In this document: positions 1 to 22,599 of the stretch, piece after piece
Numbering within the stretch: position 1 is the first letter of the stretch
How the letters are laid out: each line of letters begins with the position of its first letter
Assembly (NCBI RefSeq): GCF_048128805.1
Contig: NC_135998.1
Span: forward strand, 10,428,656-10,492,655
Source: Centroberyx gerrardi
Taxonomy: Eukaryota > Chordata > Actinopteri > Beryciformes > Berycidae
Direction: 5' to 3'
Length of the DNA: 64,000 bases
Notes under the pieces: model-generated
The model's input: the letters and a program-made list of their open reading frames with translations, nothing else
Database searches by the model: none
What the model was told of the DNA's origin: nothing
Position numbers and translations under genes: made by a program

Positions 1-624
1 TGACTATCTGTATTGTAGGTAGAGAGATAACAGTGAATCTAAGACCAAAACAGTCATTCTTCTACATTCTCTAATGGTGTTAACTTCTTGTAAATTAAAT
101 AATGGTAAAGTTTAACAATTCATCAATTTGCTGAGAACCCCCTGGAACCACCTCATGGACCCCTGGTGGTCCCCAGACCCCACGTTGAGAACCACTGCAT
201 TAGACTATTCTACAGTGTGCAGTTTCCTCTGTATATATTTAGCATAGGTGTGCCGCCACAGCAAGAAAATGACCACCGCTGGTATGAAAAATGTGACGCT
301 AAAACAATAGGATATTTTCTTATAATACAGTAAAATATATATATTTTCTTTATAATAATGGATTTTCAGTACTGCGGCCTGCATTAGAACCATACCTGGC
401 ACTAAACAGGGACAGATGTGGGACCCAAAAATTTTGAGTACCCTATAGCACCACTGATACATAAAATTACAGAGGAATACATATAACACATGTACAGATG
501 TGCTGCCTTTTTCTCTTGGAGCACTCCTGTGGGATTGGTGTTTCGGGGTGAACACACACATTTTGGGCCACTCCCTTCCTCCCTTGATCTTTGCACACTA
601 ATTTAGCGAACCTGTTTGAATTAT

Positions 625-664
<40 letters not shown>

Positions 665-722
665 CTTCCCAACTCTTTGTGCGTCTCCCTCCATCTCTCT
701 CTCTCCCCGTCTCTCTGTCTAG
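1..722 (+). other. Intron of the first gene, ending in a CT-rich acceptor
   Basis: No coding exon is recognised here. The segment ends in a (CT)n microsatellite at about 630-662, followed by pyrimidine-rich sequence up to the AG at 721-722 that precedes the first exon of the window. It is read as the 3' part of an intron of the plus-strand gene at 723-2050. Confidence 0.5.
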
Positions 723-2050
723 GCTCGGGATGAAGAGAAGAACCGGAGGAACAACACCGACAGCACCAATCAGGTCATGAAGGACCTGGAGGACCTGCTC
801 CCTAACCGCTCCCTCGCCCCCCCCGCCCCGGAGCCCGGTCAGTAGAAGGATCCTGCAGAGCTGATCGTCCTCTGCAGCTCAATGAGTAGAACATGACTTA
901 GCATTGACATGGGTAGAGGTTTGACTCTTACTGGAGCCTCCATAATAAACATGTATTCACTCATGGTACTTTAAAGTGTTTAAAGTGAAGTTATACTGAG
1001 AAGAATGAGATGCATTCTGTTGCTGATCTCAAGATGTTGCCTGTGTACCATGGCCTTTAAAGACCAGTCGAATCTCATATTAAAATCCATAGTTATAGTT
1101 ATGAAAAGAATTGCACCCTAATTTTGAATGGAAAGGTGAAAAGTACGGGTGTGGAGTTCGAGGTGGTGGATAGGCGGATACACCTTTCTTCAGTGCCGAC
1201 GACCCAGGTTCAATTCCTTCCTCAATTACTTACCGCCGTTGTCGGGTGAAAACCTTGTGTCTCCAAAATGTATCTTCAACTTTTCAAGAACTAAGAAAAA
1301 CAGCCTTGTTTTTAGCTCGGGCACCATGCATTTTGTTTCATAAACCCAGGGGTTGTAAAATTTTCTCAACCCATAGAGGAGCATGCAGTCCTTCACTTGA
1401 AGTTAAAACAGCTGTGAGTGAATTTTTTTAAAATTTTCAGCGAAAGTGTTTCTTATTAAACCATGCCCAAAACCTAAAAAACTCTAACCTTAATCAAATC
1501 GTTTTAGTTGTCTAAACCTTAACCAAAGTTTTAACCAAAGATATCAAATGAACAATTGTATGAGAACACATTAAAAAACACTTAGATAACTGACTCAAAA
1601 AAGGCTGCCAAAGATCATGAAGTTCTTGAAGCCTTTGAATTCCCCCTGTAGATTGATCACTAATGTTATGTTAGTCTTGGGTTTGCGTTAAACAGCAGCA
1701 CAGCTGGCTTTATGTGTCTACATGTTTATGCAGCTTATGGATTCAAAACTAATGTGAGCATGGAGGATGTGACTCCTGTTGCTGTTGAGTCAGTGAACAT
1801 CAGTCCATTCATTATGTTCTTTCTCTAAACAGAACCAGAGCTGGATGTGAAGCCAACCAAGACAAAGCCTGGGTCAGCTGGTAAGGGTGTGAACCTGCAG
1901 AAAGACGTAGCTCTGGCATCGCCCAATCCCAACGCTCGAGGGCCAGTGAGCCGGCCGCCGGGCCCACGGGGACAGGGACCGTTGCCTGGCAACGGGCAAC
2001 AGCGTCCGCCAGGTGGAGGTCGTGGGAGAGGAGGGCCGCCTCCAAGATAA
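723..2050 (+). CDS. C-terminal exons of a larger gene, identity uncertain (possibly tmc1)
   Basis: Two exons are proposed: 723-837 and 1833-2050, joined in phase and ending in TAA at 2048-2050. The first follows a CT-rich acceptor and ends at a GTCAGT donor; the second follows TTCTCTAAACAG. The first encodes a charged helical stretch (ARDEEKNRRNNTDSTNQVMK, then DLEDLLPNRS). The second encodes a low-complexity Pro/Gly/Arg tail ending GGGRGRGGPPPR. No domain is recognisable. Both exons look like the C-terminal tail of a bigger protein whose upstream part lies before the window. In mammals TMC1 lies close to ANXA1, and a transmembrane channel-like protein with a charged C-terminal tail would fit here, but I do not recognise the sequence itself, so no symbol is given. 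The exon calls are firmer than the gene name. Confidence 0.5.
1150..1232 (+). repeat. tRNA-derived SINE-like fragment
   Basis: A B-box-like GGTTCAATTCC at about 1208-1218 lies downstream of GGTGGATAGGCGGATACACC, which resembles an A box in spacing. The segment does not fold as a full tRNA and has no anticodon arm I can defend, so a SINE head is more likely. It sits in the last intron of the first gene. Confidence 0.3.
1228..1440 (+). repeat. Interspersed repeat, GTGAAAACCTTGT-type MITE family
   Basis: This begins GTCGGGTGAAAACCTTGT and contains CCCATAGAGGAGCATG. Related copies are at about 30595-30780 and 56285-56512. The last of these ends GTTTTCACCTGACAAC, the inverse of the start, so the family has terminal inverted repeats and looks like a non-autonomous DNA element. 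Confidence 0.45.
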
Positions 2051-4064
2051 TGGTGTGAGAAAGTGACAACTAGCATCCTGCAGGTTGTGTTCATTCCTGA
2101 GATTCCATTCATTTTAGAGACATAAATATTAACAGGCACATACTTTAAGTCTCTCATTAAAAAAACTGTTTCTTTTAATGAGGTATTAAAAATGTGACGT
2201 TTCAGTCACAAGGACTTTCATCAGTCCTTCATGAGACACTCTAACATTTCACCACTGACATCAACAACAGCATGAACTGAAGTAATTTTTTAAAAGATAA
2301 GGTTATAAACCATAACATACAATATTGTTTTGCAACACAGTGTTGTAAAAACTAAATTTACTAGAATGTTCTACTCGAGTAGAAGTATTGTTACTTTGCT
2401 GATATTTTACTTAAGTAGAAGTAAAAGCACTAGTGTAAAAATCTACTGAAGTACAAGTAAAAAAGTAGCTCATTAAAAATGTACTCAGAGTAAAAGTTAC
2501 TGAGTTACTTTTTAGAAAAGAGAACGTTGTTAGCTGTGATCTTACCCATGTGATTCTAAAAGGACGAGAAGACAGAGTTCAAACTAGATTCTTTTAATTG
2601 GAAAAATTTGAAAATAAAGTGCACAAACAAAGTAAATCCAGATTACTGTTCTCACTGTGAGTAGCTGCTACTGGCCAATTTATGATGGTCCAGCTTTTGA
2701 TGCTCATGCAGAGCCACAAAATGTAAATTACAATACTTCAGCAAAAATGTACTTAAGTAAAAGTAAAATTACTGACTTTAAAAAATACTCCAAAAAGTAA
2801 AAGTACAAAAAAGTTACTTAATTACAGCAACGTGAATAAATGTAATTAGTTACTTCCACCGTTAGTAAATACAATCCATGAAGGAAGATTGTTTTTATGT
2901 GGAAGTAGAATTACTGACATGTTTGACTCTGATATTAGATACAGAAGATTTCTGATGGAGAAAAATTTTTCTCACTGAGTTTGAACACAACTTCCACCGG
3001 GTGACGTGATGACCTCACTTACAGCTCCTCCTCATCTCATGTGTAGAAACACATTGTAAATGCTACCAACAAGATAAGTGGAAGAATGCAAATTAGATAT
3101 CTCTAATTTAAATGGAGCTGTGATATTATACAATATACGATGTAAAGTAAACATATTTTCATGTTATGACAATCATTTTAATTTAATCTTAATGATTTTT
3201 AAGATATTGGCCTCATTATCACATCCAAGAATGATCCAACTACCCTTTGAGTTTGCTCATGTGTTGCAGGTATAATTGATCTGTGGTAACGTCTGATGCC
3301 TCTTTTATTGACTTTCGACACACATTTATAGCTCAGGCCCTTTGTTTTCCCCTTACATTTACATTGACATTGTAATTGATGGTATGATTCTGACTTTGCA
3401 ATAAAGTTTAAAATGTTTTACTAACATCTTTGTAGTGCTAATGCTCTGAATCTCTATCCTAAGTTCATCCTGCTTCAGTGTCTTCCACACTAATATTTAG
3501 TTTAGTTTAGTTTAGTTCAGTTTAGTATAGTTAAGGGCTTTAAAAAATACCTTACCTCAAAGGAAAGAAAGAAAAAAAATATACATACAATACAATGGAA
3601 TTCGTCACCAATGGTTCCTCGCATTTCTGCCCCTTCTTGCATTTCTTGTATGTTAGTATGTCTGTCTGCTGTTTGCTTAAGAGAAAAATGCAGAACATCA
3701 GGTTCAGCCATGCAATTATGCAAAAGCAACAGTGTGTTTTCCCAGTCTTGGTCTTTAGGTGTCAGACCGAGGCAGCTACAGTATGTTCACTGCAAATTCA
3801 GAGAACAGGTGACGTGTGAGCGGTGCGATTCAAAATCATCTTGCCATGTGAACGGTTCAATATCAACTAATGTACGTACACCACATGATTTGTGTTTTGA
3901 GTATAAATCAAGTAAAACTTTGCAACACAAGTCTAAACGTACAATAGTCGCCCAACCAGTCGGAGGCACAGGATTGTCACCTTGAAGGAATGTTGGTCAT
4001 GAAAGGATGGGACAGGATTGGCCAACTTTCTGAACGACACCCGCTGAACAATGTGAAAATAAAC
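2051..4064. other. Intergenic region between the first gene and anxa1
   Basis: This holds the 3' UTR of the first gene, one MITE copy (2336-2864) and AT-rich unique sequence. No coding exon is supported; short open frames here lack splice context and family similarity. The last few hundred bases should contain the anxa1 promoter. Confidence 0.5.
2336..2864 (+). mobile_element. Non-autonomous DNA element (AAGTA-rich MITE), copy 1
   Basis: The element is built from recurring AAGTA/TACTT words. Its core is shared with copies at 10438-11008, 54141-54649 (inverted) and 63551 onward. The shared core runs from ACTTTGCTGATATTTT through GTACTCAGAGTAAAAGTTAC to AAAAGAGAACGTT. The right edge (TAATTAGTTACTTCCACC) mirrors the left edge of better-preserved copies (GTGGTGGAAA), indicating terminal inverted repeats. 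No transposase is present. Confidence 0.6.
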
Positions 4065-4172
4065 CGCCCCGAAAAACCATCTGGGCAGAGAATGGGTGGA
4101 GTCACTGCAAAGTCTGCTAAACACTGCTGAAAATTTACAGACTGTGGTTGAAGACTCTCTATAGAGAAGCAG
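4065..4172 (+). promoter_or_regulatory. anxa1: Probable anxa1 noncoding first exon
   Basis: A good donor (AGAAGCAG|GTGAGA) at 4173 follows a stretch without an ATG-initiated frame matching annexin. The annexin start codon is in the next exon, which follows TTTCTAG at 4396. Annexin A1 genes typically have a short untranslated first exon, so this is inferred to be that exon. The transcription start is not visible; 4065 is only an approximate left edge. Confidence 0.4.
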
Positions 4173-4406
4173 GTGAGATTTTCTGATGTTTGGATATGAA
4201 GGAAAATAGTTATAGAGCTTTAAATTCTTTAGTGAATATATCATGTTTGCTACTGTCACTTTGTAAGAGTTTGATGTTTCTGAATGTGAGTATGACTTGA
4301 AATACCTCCAACTCCACTCCTGTCATGCTGATAGATGGTAATCTCTTTAAACTTCAGCTTGTGTCTTTTGTTCAGCTGTGCCTTTTACATTTCTAGCAAA
4401 GCAAAG

Positions 4407-7400
4407 ATGGCATTCTTCAAGAAATTCTTCAAAAACGTTATCCATAACAGGGACCCAGATGAGGACACCATCACAGTGAGTATCAGCTCACCTGGCCAGT
4501 TAAACAGCAGGGAGTACGCCCCTGTTGTTGGCTAAAACCCTTGTAACTCGATTTTTCTTGCATGAATTGAAATTTTGTACGATTGTTTATGTGTTGACTT
4601 GAGTGAGTTTGTCACATCATCATCTTCCCCATATTCCCTGTCACTTTGCCCTGTAAACCCCCTGATGAAAGACAGGAATGCATTCAAAATAATCATTAAA
4701 ACAGAAAACTACCTGTGGGATTGGATTCTTCTGGATTTGCGAAAACAGTTTGTAAAGGACTGTTATTTCTGACTGTTGCTGCAGGTGAAGGGTAAACCAA
4801 AACCTAAGTTTTATGGGACAGTCTCTCCGTATCCACACTTCAGTGCCAGCAGTGATGCTTCGGTTCTTGAGCAAGCCATTGAAACCAAAGGTATGAAGAA
4901 CTTTGCTGTGGTCTAAACCCACACATTATCTAAAAGACCTCATGCACACAAGGAAGGGATGTCCCAACCTTTTTTTTCATGTACCGTCATATTGAAGTTG
5001 AAAAATTCCCATCACATTGTTGATGTTTATTGTATGACAGACTGCAAAAACTTTTAATTCTTCCACTCTTGTGACCTTGGCAGTAGTTGGTCTGATTTTT
5101 CATTATTTTAATTTACAAAATTTTAATCAAGAAATCAAGAAACTCCACAAGGTTGGGGAAGCCTTATAAATACAACATATTGTGATCTAGTGACTAGTAG
5201 TGTCTAATACAACATCTAATGCATCAATATACAACATATTTCCCCCTCACAGGAGTAGATGAGGATGTGATCATTTCAGTTCTGGCGAAGAGAAGCAATG
5301 AGCAGAGGCAGCAGATCAAAACAGTTTATGAGGCGTCGACTGGGGAGGTGAGTTATTAGGTGGTGCAGTTGGACAGAAACACATTTTATGTAGTTGTAAA
5401 GGCAATGCCATTTCACATATTGTGATATTTTTGTATTCAGAGGGATATGGCCTAACTGACTGTTACAACACTCCGCTACAATCGGCATGCATCACATTGA
5501 ACATAAACCAAAACGGTTAAATCCAGTTCAGAAATGAAGGTCTGAGAAAAGTGGCATATTGAAGTGTAAAGTGTCTAGCAACCCTCCTCTCTGATCTCAC
5601 TATGTAAAATGCTTTGAGCACTTTCACAAATTTGCAACACAAATGAGGCCAAATGTTGTTACAGCAGCAACAAGTGATTCAGCTCTAATGCTGCACTTCA
5701 TTTCAGGGTCAGGAATAAATGTAAAATGACATTTCAACATGTTTTTTTTTAATTAAAGCTGCTATTGCAATCCCAGTTTTCTCAGGTTCCATTAACATTT
5801 TTACAGACAGGGTTGGTTATACAATTTGTTTACCTCTTTTACTTGCATATTACCTTGTTTTAGTCTTCTGCAACCCTGTTTTTAATTGGTACCTAGGATT
5901 TTTAAGTATTTGCCATATTGGATTTGACATATTGCTTTATTGTCTGCAAACCTCTTAGTGACTCTGTTTTGAAATGAAGTGCATCATGGTTATAATATTG
6001 TGAACAGTGCCTCAGGATGCCTCATGGCGTCATGATGGCTGCAGAATGTCTCCTCAGTGTTTGCTGTGTGTTTCAGGCGCTGGCTGACGCCCTGAAGTCG
6101 GCGCTGCGCTCGGACCTGGAGGACGTCGCTCTGGCTCTCATCATGACTCCCGCTCAGTTTGATGCTCACCAACTCAGAAAAGCCACAAAGGTAAATATCA
6201 GTGGTGTTTATGCTATGGGGGAGTTCATTTTTGAAATACTATATATACAGTTTTGGGAGGAAAAAAAAGCCGTTATCTGAAATTCATCATTTAACATCCC
6301 TCACATTCAGAGGATCCAGTATGTGAGTGTGAGGGCCAAATTTTTAAATCAAACATTTTGTGACAGTAGGTGCTACTTTTTTTTAAATGGTGGATATCTA
6401 ATTTTAGAATTGTTTTTATGCATTTCAAGGTATTTATGTTTAACCTAAATTCTGTGTCTGGCATTGTCCTTATTGGTTTCAATGTATAATATTTTAAATG
6501 TCTGTGTAGCACTTTGCAATTCTGTTTTAAAGACAGCTATACAAATAAACTTTATCCTTTATCATTATTATTTTAGATTCTGTTACTACTAGTACTGGTC
6601 TGTCCAACAGGGTCTAGGCACGCATGAGGACATCCTGGTGGAGATTCTTGCATCAAGATCAAACCAGCAGATTCGTGAAATCCAGAGGGTCTTTCAAGAA
6701 GGTACGGCCTGTGGACACTAAATAAGTGCAGTTCTTTCATATTTCCTGGTCTACATGTTGGACTGGGCCTTCCAAAAGTACATCTCCACATTTTACATTA
6801 CGTTTTAGGCATTTAGCTGACACTCTTGAGTGTCTACGATGAGTGCAACAACAGAATAACATTGAATTCCTAGATTGAAACATTACAACTAACCAATAGT
6901 AAGGATTGCAAGAGTCAAAACGATGGATATAACAAAAATACAATCTTAAAATCATCTTTCTTCCTCCCTCAGAGTACCAGGAGGAGCTGGAGGAGGTCAT
7001 CAAGGACGACACCAGTGGCGACTTCACTTCGGCCCTTCTGGCCATGCTGAAAGCCAACAAGGACGAGGACAACGAAGTGGACCTGGATCTAGCCAAACGG
7101 GATGCAGCGGTAACACATTTCCCCTCTTTACTCTCAACATATTATTGTGATACTTTCATAAAAACGCAGTAACAAAGAGCAAAGTATTAACTTGTAATGG
7201 AGTGTTGTTGCATTGCCCTGCAGGCTCTGTTTGAGGCGGGCGAGAACACCAAAGGAATCGACATCTCCGTCTTCATCGACATCCTTACAACCAGGAACGG
7301 CCGACAGCTCTCTAAAAGTGAGCCTGCTTTAAACATGTTTGAATGTATCAGCTGCACTAAGCAGACCTGTTAAGTCTGAATCACTGTATTAACACCACAT

Positions 7401-9250
7401 TAATCCGCATTAAATCACATGAACATTTTAACACACAAAACCTCCATTTAAAGTGAACGGACACACCCAGACAAACAGGTGTAACCACACTCAGACAGGT
7501 AACAGGTAGGAACACACCCAGCGACAGTACTGAGATAATAAAGTCGGCCTAATGTTTAAATAAAGTTCATTGACTCTATCCTCATCATGAGTCCATCATA
7601 CTGTATGATCATTTCAAAGAATATGACAAAAAAACAATTGAAAATGATATGTTTAACATTTGTATCCTGGGTGAGGTAAGAAATAAGAAATAAGCTTTTG
7701 ATTTTTTTTTATATCTTTATTTATCTAGTGGAGGTTTGCTAAGCAGACTTTCTTTATTTTTATTTTTCCAACTAGTGATGTTCCAGTCACAAGATCGTTT
7801 CTTACTTTAAGTTATGTCCTTATATGACATGAAATTGGATTATTCAAAATGACTTTTTCAGGAATCACAAATTTGGTTGGACTTCATCATAAATACAAAA
7901 TTTGCATGTAAGAAACCTCTGTAAATCAGGCCCAGTGTCTGTTTCATGCCCTGTCTCTGTGTTGTCTATGCAGCGCTGCTGTTGTGTAAACTCCTTGTAA
8001 CTGCAATTTTGGTGTTTTTTTTAGATGAACTGAATGTTTACATGGTTTACAAGGACATTTATTTTATTGACTGAGTTTCATGCCAATGGAGTCTTTGAAA
8101 CCTGTTAAACCCCTTTATATAATTCCAGAAATGGTCGGTGTGTCAGTGAGAAAATACTTCTCTTAATTCCTGAAAAACCTTTGTTTTGTTTTTTTTAGAT
8201 GCATGGTTTCTGTCTGACAACGGTAATAACATATTTGCCCTAAATACCTTTTGTGTTTGTGTTTACCTTGTAGCATTCCAGAAATACTCCAGCATCAGTG
8301 ATGTTAACTTACCTAAAGCCCTGGACATGGAGCTGAAAGGAGACATTGAAGACTGCCTCATTGACATTGGTGAGGACGATATCACCATTACTTTTCCTGA
8401 CATTATCAGATTCAGCATCACTTTAATCACAACAAACAATAAACGTAAAGGAATCGTCTTGGTAACACTGGAGCAGAGACATGACAGTTGACAACTTACT
8501 GAGTTTTGCAGAACATACACAGCAAATTCTTCAAGTGTTGATTTTTCATTGACAATTATTTGGAGTTGACAAGTGTTGATTGGAGTGTTTGTTCATTCAT
8601 AGAGCTGATATGGCTTTGGGGCGGCTGTTCAGAACTATCTAAAAATGTTAAATTAACTCTGATGGGCAGCATTGGACTTCTAGTTCAACACTTTATTGCC
8701 ATCTCAACATGGTTGATTGGGATTTGATTTGGCAAGCTCACTTAAAACAGACAGAGAGGGACAAAGAATGGTTAAAATGAACCACAAGATGTAAAACACT
8801 TAAAACACATAGGAGACAAGGTAAGACATAAGATAGAAGCAAATAAAATACAATAAAACGAAATAAAATAACTGTAAAAAATACAGGTATAAAAACTGTA
8901 TTATAACAACCACTATACATGCCATATTACATACTCACTTAAATCTGACAAATAGAAACACCGGCATAGTGTTGAATTTTAACACTACACAAATAATTTT
9001 CTGTGTAGTATGTACTGTAACAGGTGGCACAAAGGCAGCAGGACCTCACACACAGTGCGCAAAGTCCAAAATAAATAGTATGGACAACAGACGATACAGA
9101 TCCTTCTACTGAGCTCTTGCTTCATGATGTTTTCAGTTATTGTGATTAATATGTTTCTTTGGTGTGTAGTGAAGTGTGCCTGGAGCAAACCTGCTTTCTT
9201 TGCTGAGAAACTCCACCTGGCTATGAAGGTAAAGTCAACCACTGTATTGC

Positions 9251-9299
<49 letters not shown>

Positions 9300-9310
9300 G
9301 ATATATGTGT

Positions 9311-9344
<34 letters not shown>

Positions 9345-11132
9345 GTGGGTTGGGAGGGTAATGGAACAAATAAGAGACAGGGAAAGAGACAGAAAGAAGG
9401 AAAGTGAGTGGGAGCAAGCCAGATAAATAAAACATTTATTATGTATTTAATCAAGCTGTTCTCGTATAAAATTTGTACATATAGTTACAAAAGTAGCGCA
9501 CCCTAATGTTGCATGATATTCTATGAATCGAGTGAAACTGAAGGCTGAAACAGGCAGCAGTTTGACACTGAAATGGATTTAGATACTTGCCTTCAACTCC
9601 AATGTTCTGGGTTCAATTCCCGACTTGTGCAAAGAAATTCTCTGCTGTGAGTGAAGTTTTCATTTTCAGCATGAGTTTTTCCATGACCCAAGCCTTACCC
9701 TGACCTTAACCACATCGTCTTAACCCACAACCCTGAGTTCCCCCTTAAATTTCCCCTTAAGTAGCTTCAAAGTTAGACATTTTTTTCCATACTATACGAC
9801 AATGTCACACAATATTCTGTATCTGCTCGTTCTAACACTTCATTGAAGCTCTAGCTGCTTATATTGATTGCATTTTTATTCAAACCCAAGGCGCCATTTT
9901 TTATGGTTGCACCATTACATTAAATGGAAAAACTCTAGATGATTGTGCGTCATTTTATACACATTTCCCTGGAATTCAGCCTGACATAATTTGGTGTCTT
10001 TGGAAACCTCGGGATCTTGACTAGAATTTAATATAAAGTTCTGTGGGTTTGAACAAAGCTTGGCTGTGAAACGTGTTTGTAATGATCATCCCACATGCAT
10101 CATACAGACATTGTATGATATCTGTAGAGTGAAGAGTTTTGCATGTATTCATACTTGCTGCCTATTTATTTGCCGTGGGTGTATTGGCTCTTCGCAGGGC
10201 TACGGCACATGTGAAGAGACGCTGATCCGGGTGTTGGTGAGCCGGTCTGAGGTTGACCTGAAGAAGGTCATGGACGAGTACAGGGCCATGTACAAAACCA
10301 CTCTGCAGGAGGACATAATGGTAAAGCTATACAAAAGCTTTGATGTGTGTGGGGAATTCTGATTTTCCAGGATGGCTGCCTATATCTGCTGCCTGTCACC
10401 TACAGACTTGTTTTGTAATACAACAGTTTCTAATGTTCAGTGGTGGAAAATGTACTAGAGTGTCCTACTCAAGTAGAAGTATTGTTACTTTGCTGATATT
10501 TTTCTCAGGTATACTGTAAGTAGAAGTACTAGCGTAAAATCAAAGTAAATAGTAGCTCATTTAAAATGTACTCAGAGTAAAAGTTACTGAGTTACTTTTT
10601 AGAAAAGAGAACGTTGTTAGCTGTGATCTTACCCATGTGATTCTAAAAGGAGAGAGGACAGAGTTCAAATTACATTCTTTTAATTGGAAATTACAAAATA
10701 AAGTGCACAAACAAAGTAAAGCCAGATTACTCAGATTCTCTTCTTTGCTGACTGACCGACCGTTCACTGTGAACGGCTCCACAATTTGTCAATTTATGAT
10801 GGTTCAGTTTCTGCTGCTTATGGAGAGCCACAAAATCTGTGCTCTGTAATGGATCTGATTTAAAATGTAATGAAGTACAGTACTTAAGTAAAAATGTACT
10901 TAAGAAAAAGTGAAATTACTGATTTTAAAAAATACTTACAAAAGCACAAATAAAAAGCTACTCAATTACAGTAACAGGAGTAAATGTAATTAGTTCCTTC
11001 TACCCTTGCTACTCTTGCAGTGAAATTTCCATGACAGTATTTTAACTGTTTGCGCCTGTTGCCTCTGTTTCACAGGCGGACACTAAGGGACACTATGAGA
11101 AGGTCCTGCTCGCCCTGTGCGGACCTCACTGA
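4407..11132 (+). CDS. anxa1: Annexin A1, complete, 11 coding exons, 346 aa
   Basis: Coding exons: 4407-4475, 4785-4890, 5253-5347, 6077-6190, 6611-6701, 6973-7109, 7224-7317, 8274-8369, 9170-9228, 10198-10320, 11076-11132. All junctions are GT-AG and stay in frame; the product has the same length as I recall for mammalian annexin A1. It is a calcium-dependent phospholipid-binding protein involved in membrane repair, vesicle traffic and resolution of inflammation. An N-terminal amphipathic helix ([14 protein letters not shown]) and the [11 protein letters not shown] linker precede four annexin repeats. Calcium-loop motifs are GVDED (about residue 59), GLGTHED (about 129), KGID in repeat 3 (weaker than the usual KGTD) and GYGTCEE (about 288). 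[15 protein letters not shown] and the C-terminus ALCGPH are typical of annexin A1. The start is the only ATG in its exon that reads into the linker. The 137-nt sixth exon appears to combine two exons that I recall as separate (80 and 57 nt) in mammalian annexin genes. Confidence 0.95.
6503..6572 (+). repeat. LINE 3'-tail-like repeat
   Basis: The words GCACTTTGCAATTCTGTTTT, then a CTATACAAATAAA-type stretch and an ATT-rich end recur at about 13467-13540 and 61090-61180. This is the typical 3' tail of fish L2-like LINEs. It lies in the anxa1 intron just before the exon at 6611. Confidence 0.4.
9257..9342 (+). repeat. Compound (CT)n-(GT)n microsatellite
   Basis: Uninterrupted CT dinucleotides (about 9257-9292) are followed by GT dinucleotides (about 9314-9341). 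They begin about 28 bases after the donor of anxa1 coding exon 9. Confidence 0.9.
10438..11008 (+). mobile_element. AAGTA-rich MITE, copy 2, in anxa1 intron 10
   Basis: It begins CAGTGGTGGAAAATGTACTA and ends near TTCCTTCTACCCTTG, an imperfect inverse of the start. The core is the same as the copy at 2336-2864. It fills most of the last anxa1 intron and ends about 65 bases before the final coding exon. No coding capacity. Confidence 0.65.
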
Positions 11133-11269
11133 AGGCTGCTGTGATCTGTTCTCACTTCACTGCAGAAGCCAGCTGGCCACTAGCTGTCGCTGAAGTCTCA
11201 TGTTTTATCCAGAATATTAGGAGTAACGTAACCAAACATACTAGCTCTGTCTTATTGAATTGATGTTCC

Positions 11270-11275
11270 AATAAA
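11270..11275 (+). terminator. anxa1: anxa1 polyadenylation signal
   Basis: AATAAA, about 138 bases after the TGA at 11130-11132, in a suitable position for the 3' end of the anxa1 transcript. Confidence 0.7.
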
Positions 11276-11764
11276 GCTGTTATACCAGCAACATAAGTGG
11301 CTTCTTCATTTGTCCAAAAAACTTTCCTAGTAATAATTATTTTTCTGTTAGGAGCAAATTGTTGTTGCATCATTTAACATGGTATAAAATTGTATGCCTA
11401 TTTTTTTCAACATGCATAAGTCCAGGGTGATGAGGATGGGTCCCAAACCCAATACTTGGTTAATTTGTTATTTTGTTAGTATTATTTCTTTTAACTCCCT
11501 ATATATTGTAAAAAAAAAAAAATACAAAAAAGAAATAAAAAACTTCCCTTATAGGCTGTCAGAAAAAATAATACACATCATAGATAAATCCTCAGGCATG
11601 CTATAATTACTTGAAAATAATTTTGACTGTTATACTTCTTTCTCTTTCTATTGTTGTTTGTCTTTTCTTTGTTATTGCTTTTTTATTTTCCTTTCTTGTC
11701 ATCGAATTCCCTTGGACTTAAGTTCTTGTGAATAAGTTGTATTGACGTGTTTCTGTAATAAGTC

Positions 11765-12105
11765 AAAAAAGGAGGAGGAGAAAGAGGGAGAAGGTTTGCG
11801 CAGCTCGTGAACTGCGCAGGAGGAACGTTCACGAACACACGCTCGTGACGTGGACTGTTTACCGTGTCCGGAAGTGTGGCCCAGTCGCCAGCTGGGATGT
11901 TGTTCTTTCATTTCGGGACTGTAATATCATGTAGAATTCTCCTAAAAGAGGCCGATAAAACCCATCATGTAATTTTTTTTCTTGCTTTAACTAAGTGACA
12001 ACATGTATGAGTTTGACCTGCGACGTTCACAGAGCGCGTGCTGCGGCTAGAAACTTTGGTTAAATTTCTTTGGCATGCCAGGTGGCTAGCTAGCTAAGAA
12101 GCTAC
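11765..12105 (+). promoter_or_regulatory. slc30a5: Probable slc30a5 promoter and 5' UTR region
   Basis: A local GC/CpG-rich patch lies between anxa1 and the slc30a5 start. It contains a CCGGAAGTG ETS-type site (about 11869), a TGACGT CRE-like word (about 11844) and several GCGC words, and no TATA box is evident. It is placed as the promoter because the coding start is at 12360 and no other CpG-rich patch lies closer. The transcription start is not determined. Confidence 0.4.
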
Positions 12106-12359
12106 TAAGGCTCCTAACTAACTGTTACTTTATGCTTGTATAGAGTGTTTTTTTTAAGGTAATTATTGTTTCCCTAAGTTATTTTACTTTTTGTTATCGG
12201 AACAAGAGGAAAATGGGACCTTTTCAGACTCTGCGCTGGTAAATTGGTTCCCATCTGATTTCATCAGGTATGGTTGAGGATACTCAGGACATCAGATTGT
12301 ACTGTGACTGGACTTAAAGTTGACGAGTTTTGGAGCTTTCAGTCCTGCGTCCTGGGAAA

Positions 12360-22375
<10,016 letters not shown>

Positions 22376-22469
22376 CTTCCGTCTGTGGGACCAAATGAAA
22401 CTTTGTATAACTTTCCTCGCTTTCTCGCTCTTTTTCAATGAAATGTATATGTGTATGTGGTTCATGTAA

Positions 22470-22475
22470 AATAAA
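22470..22475 (+). terminator. slc30a5: slc30a5 polyadenylation signal
   Basis: AATAAA about 95 bases after the TAA at 22373-22375; the likely 3' end of slc30a5. Confidence 0.7.
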
Positions 22476-22599
22476 TCTGAATATATTGATTTTACCTTTG
22501 CTTGAGCTGCATTTGTTTTCTTGGATGGTGCACTGAAGTTTCCCTTCCTTGAACATTCAATGTGGCCCTTTATTGTTTGCATTTCTTACATTTTTGCCT

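Noticed and set aside
205..694. Three overlapping minus-strand frames at the window start
   Set aside because: They run through a CT microsatellite and intronic DNA; no conserved protein pattern.
9555..9640. Possible tRNA gene around GGTTCAATTCCCGAC
   Set aside because: There is a B-box-like word but no foldable acceptor or anticodon stem; more likely a degraded tRNA-derived SINE, and weaker than the other two listed.
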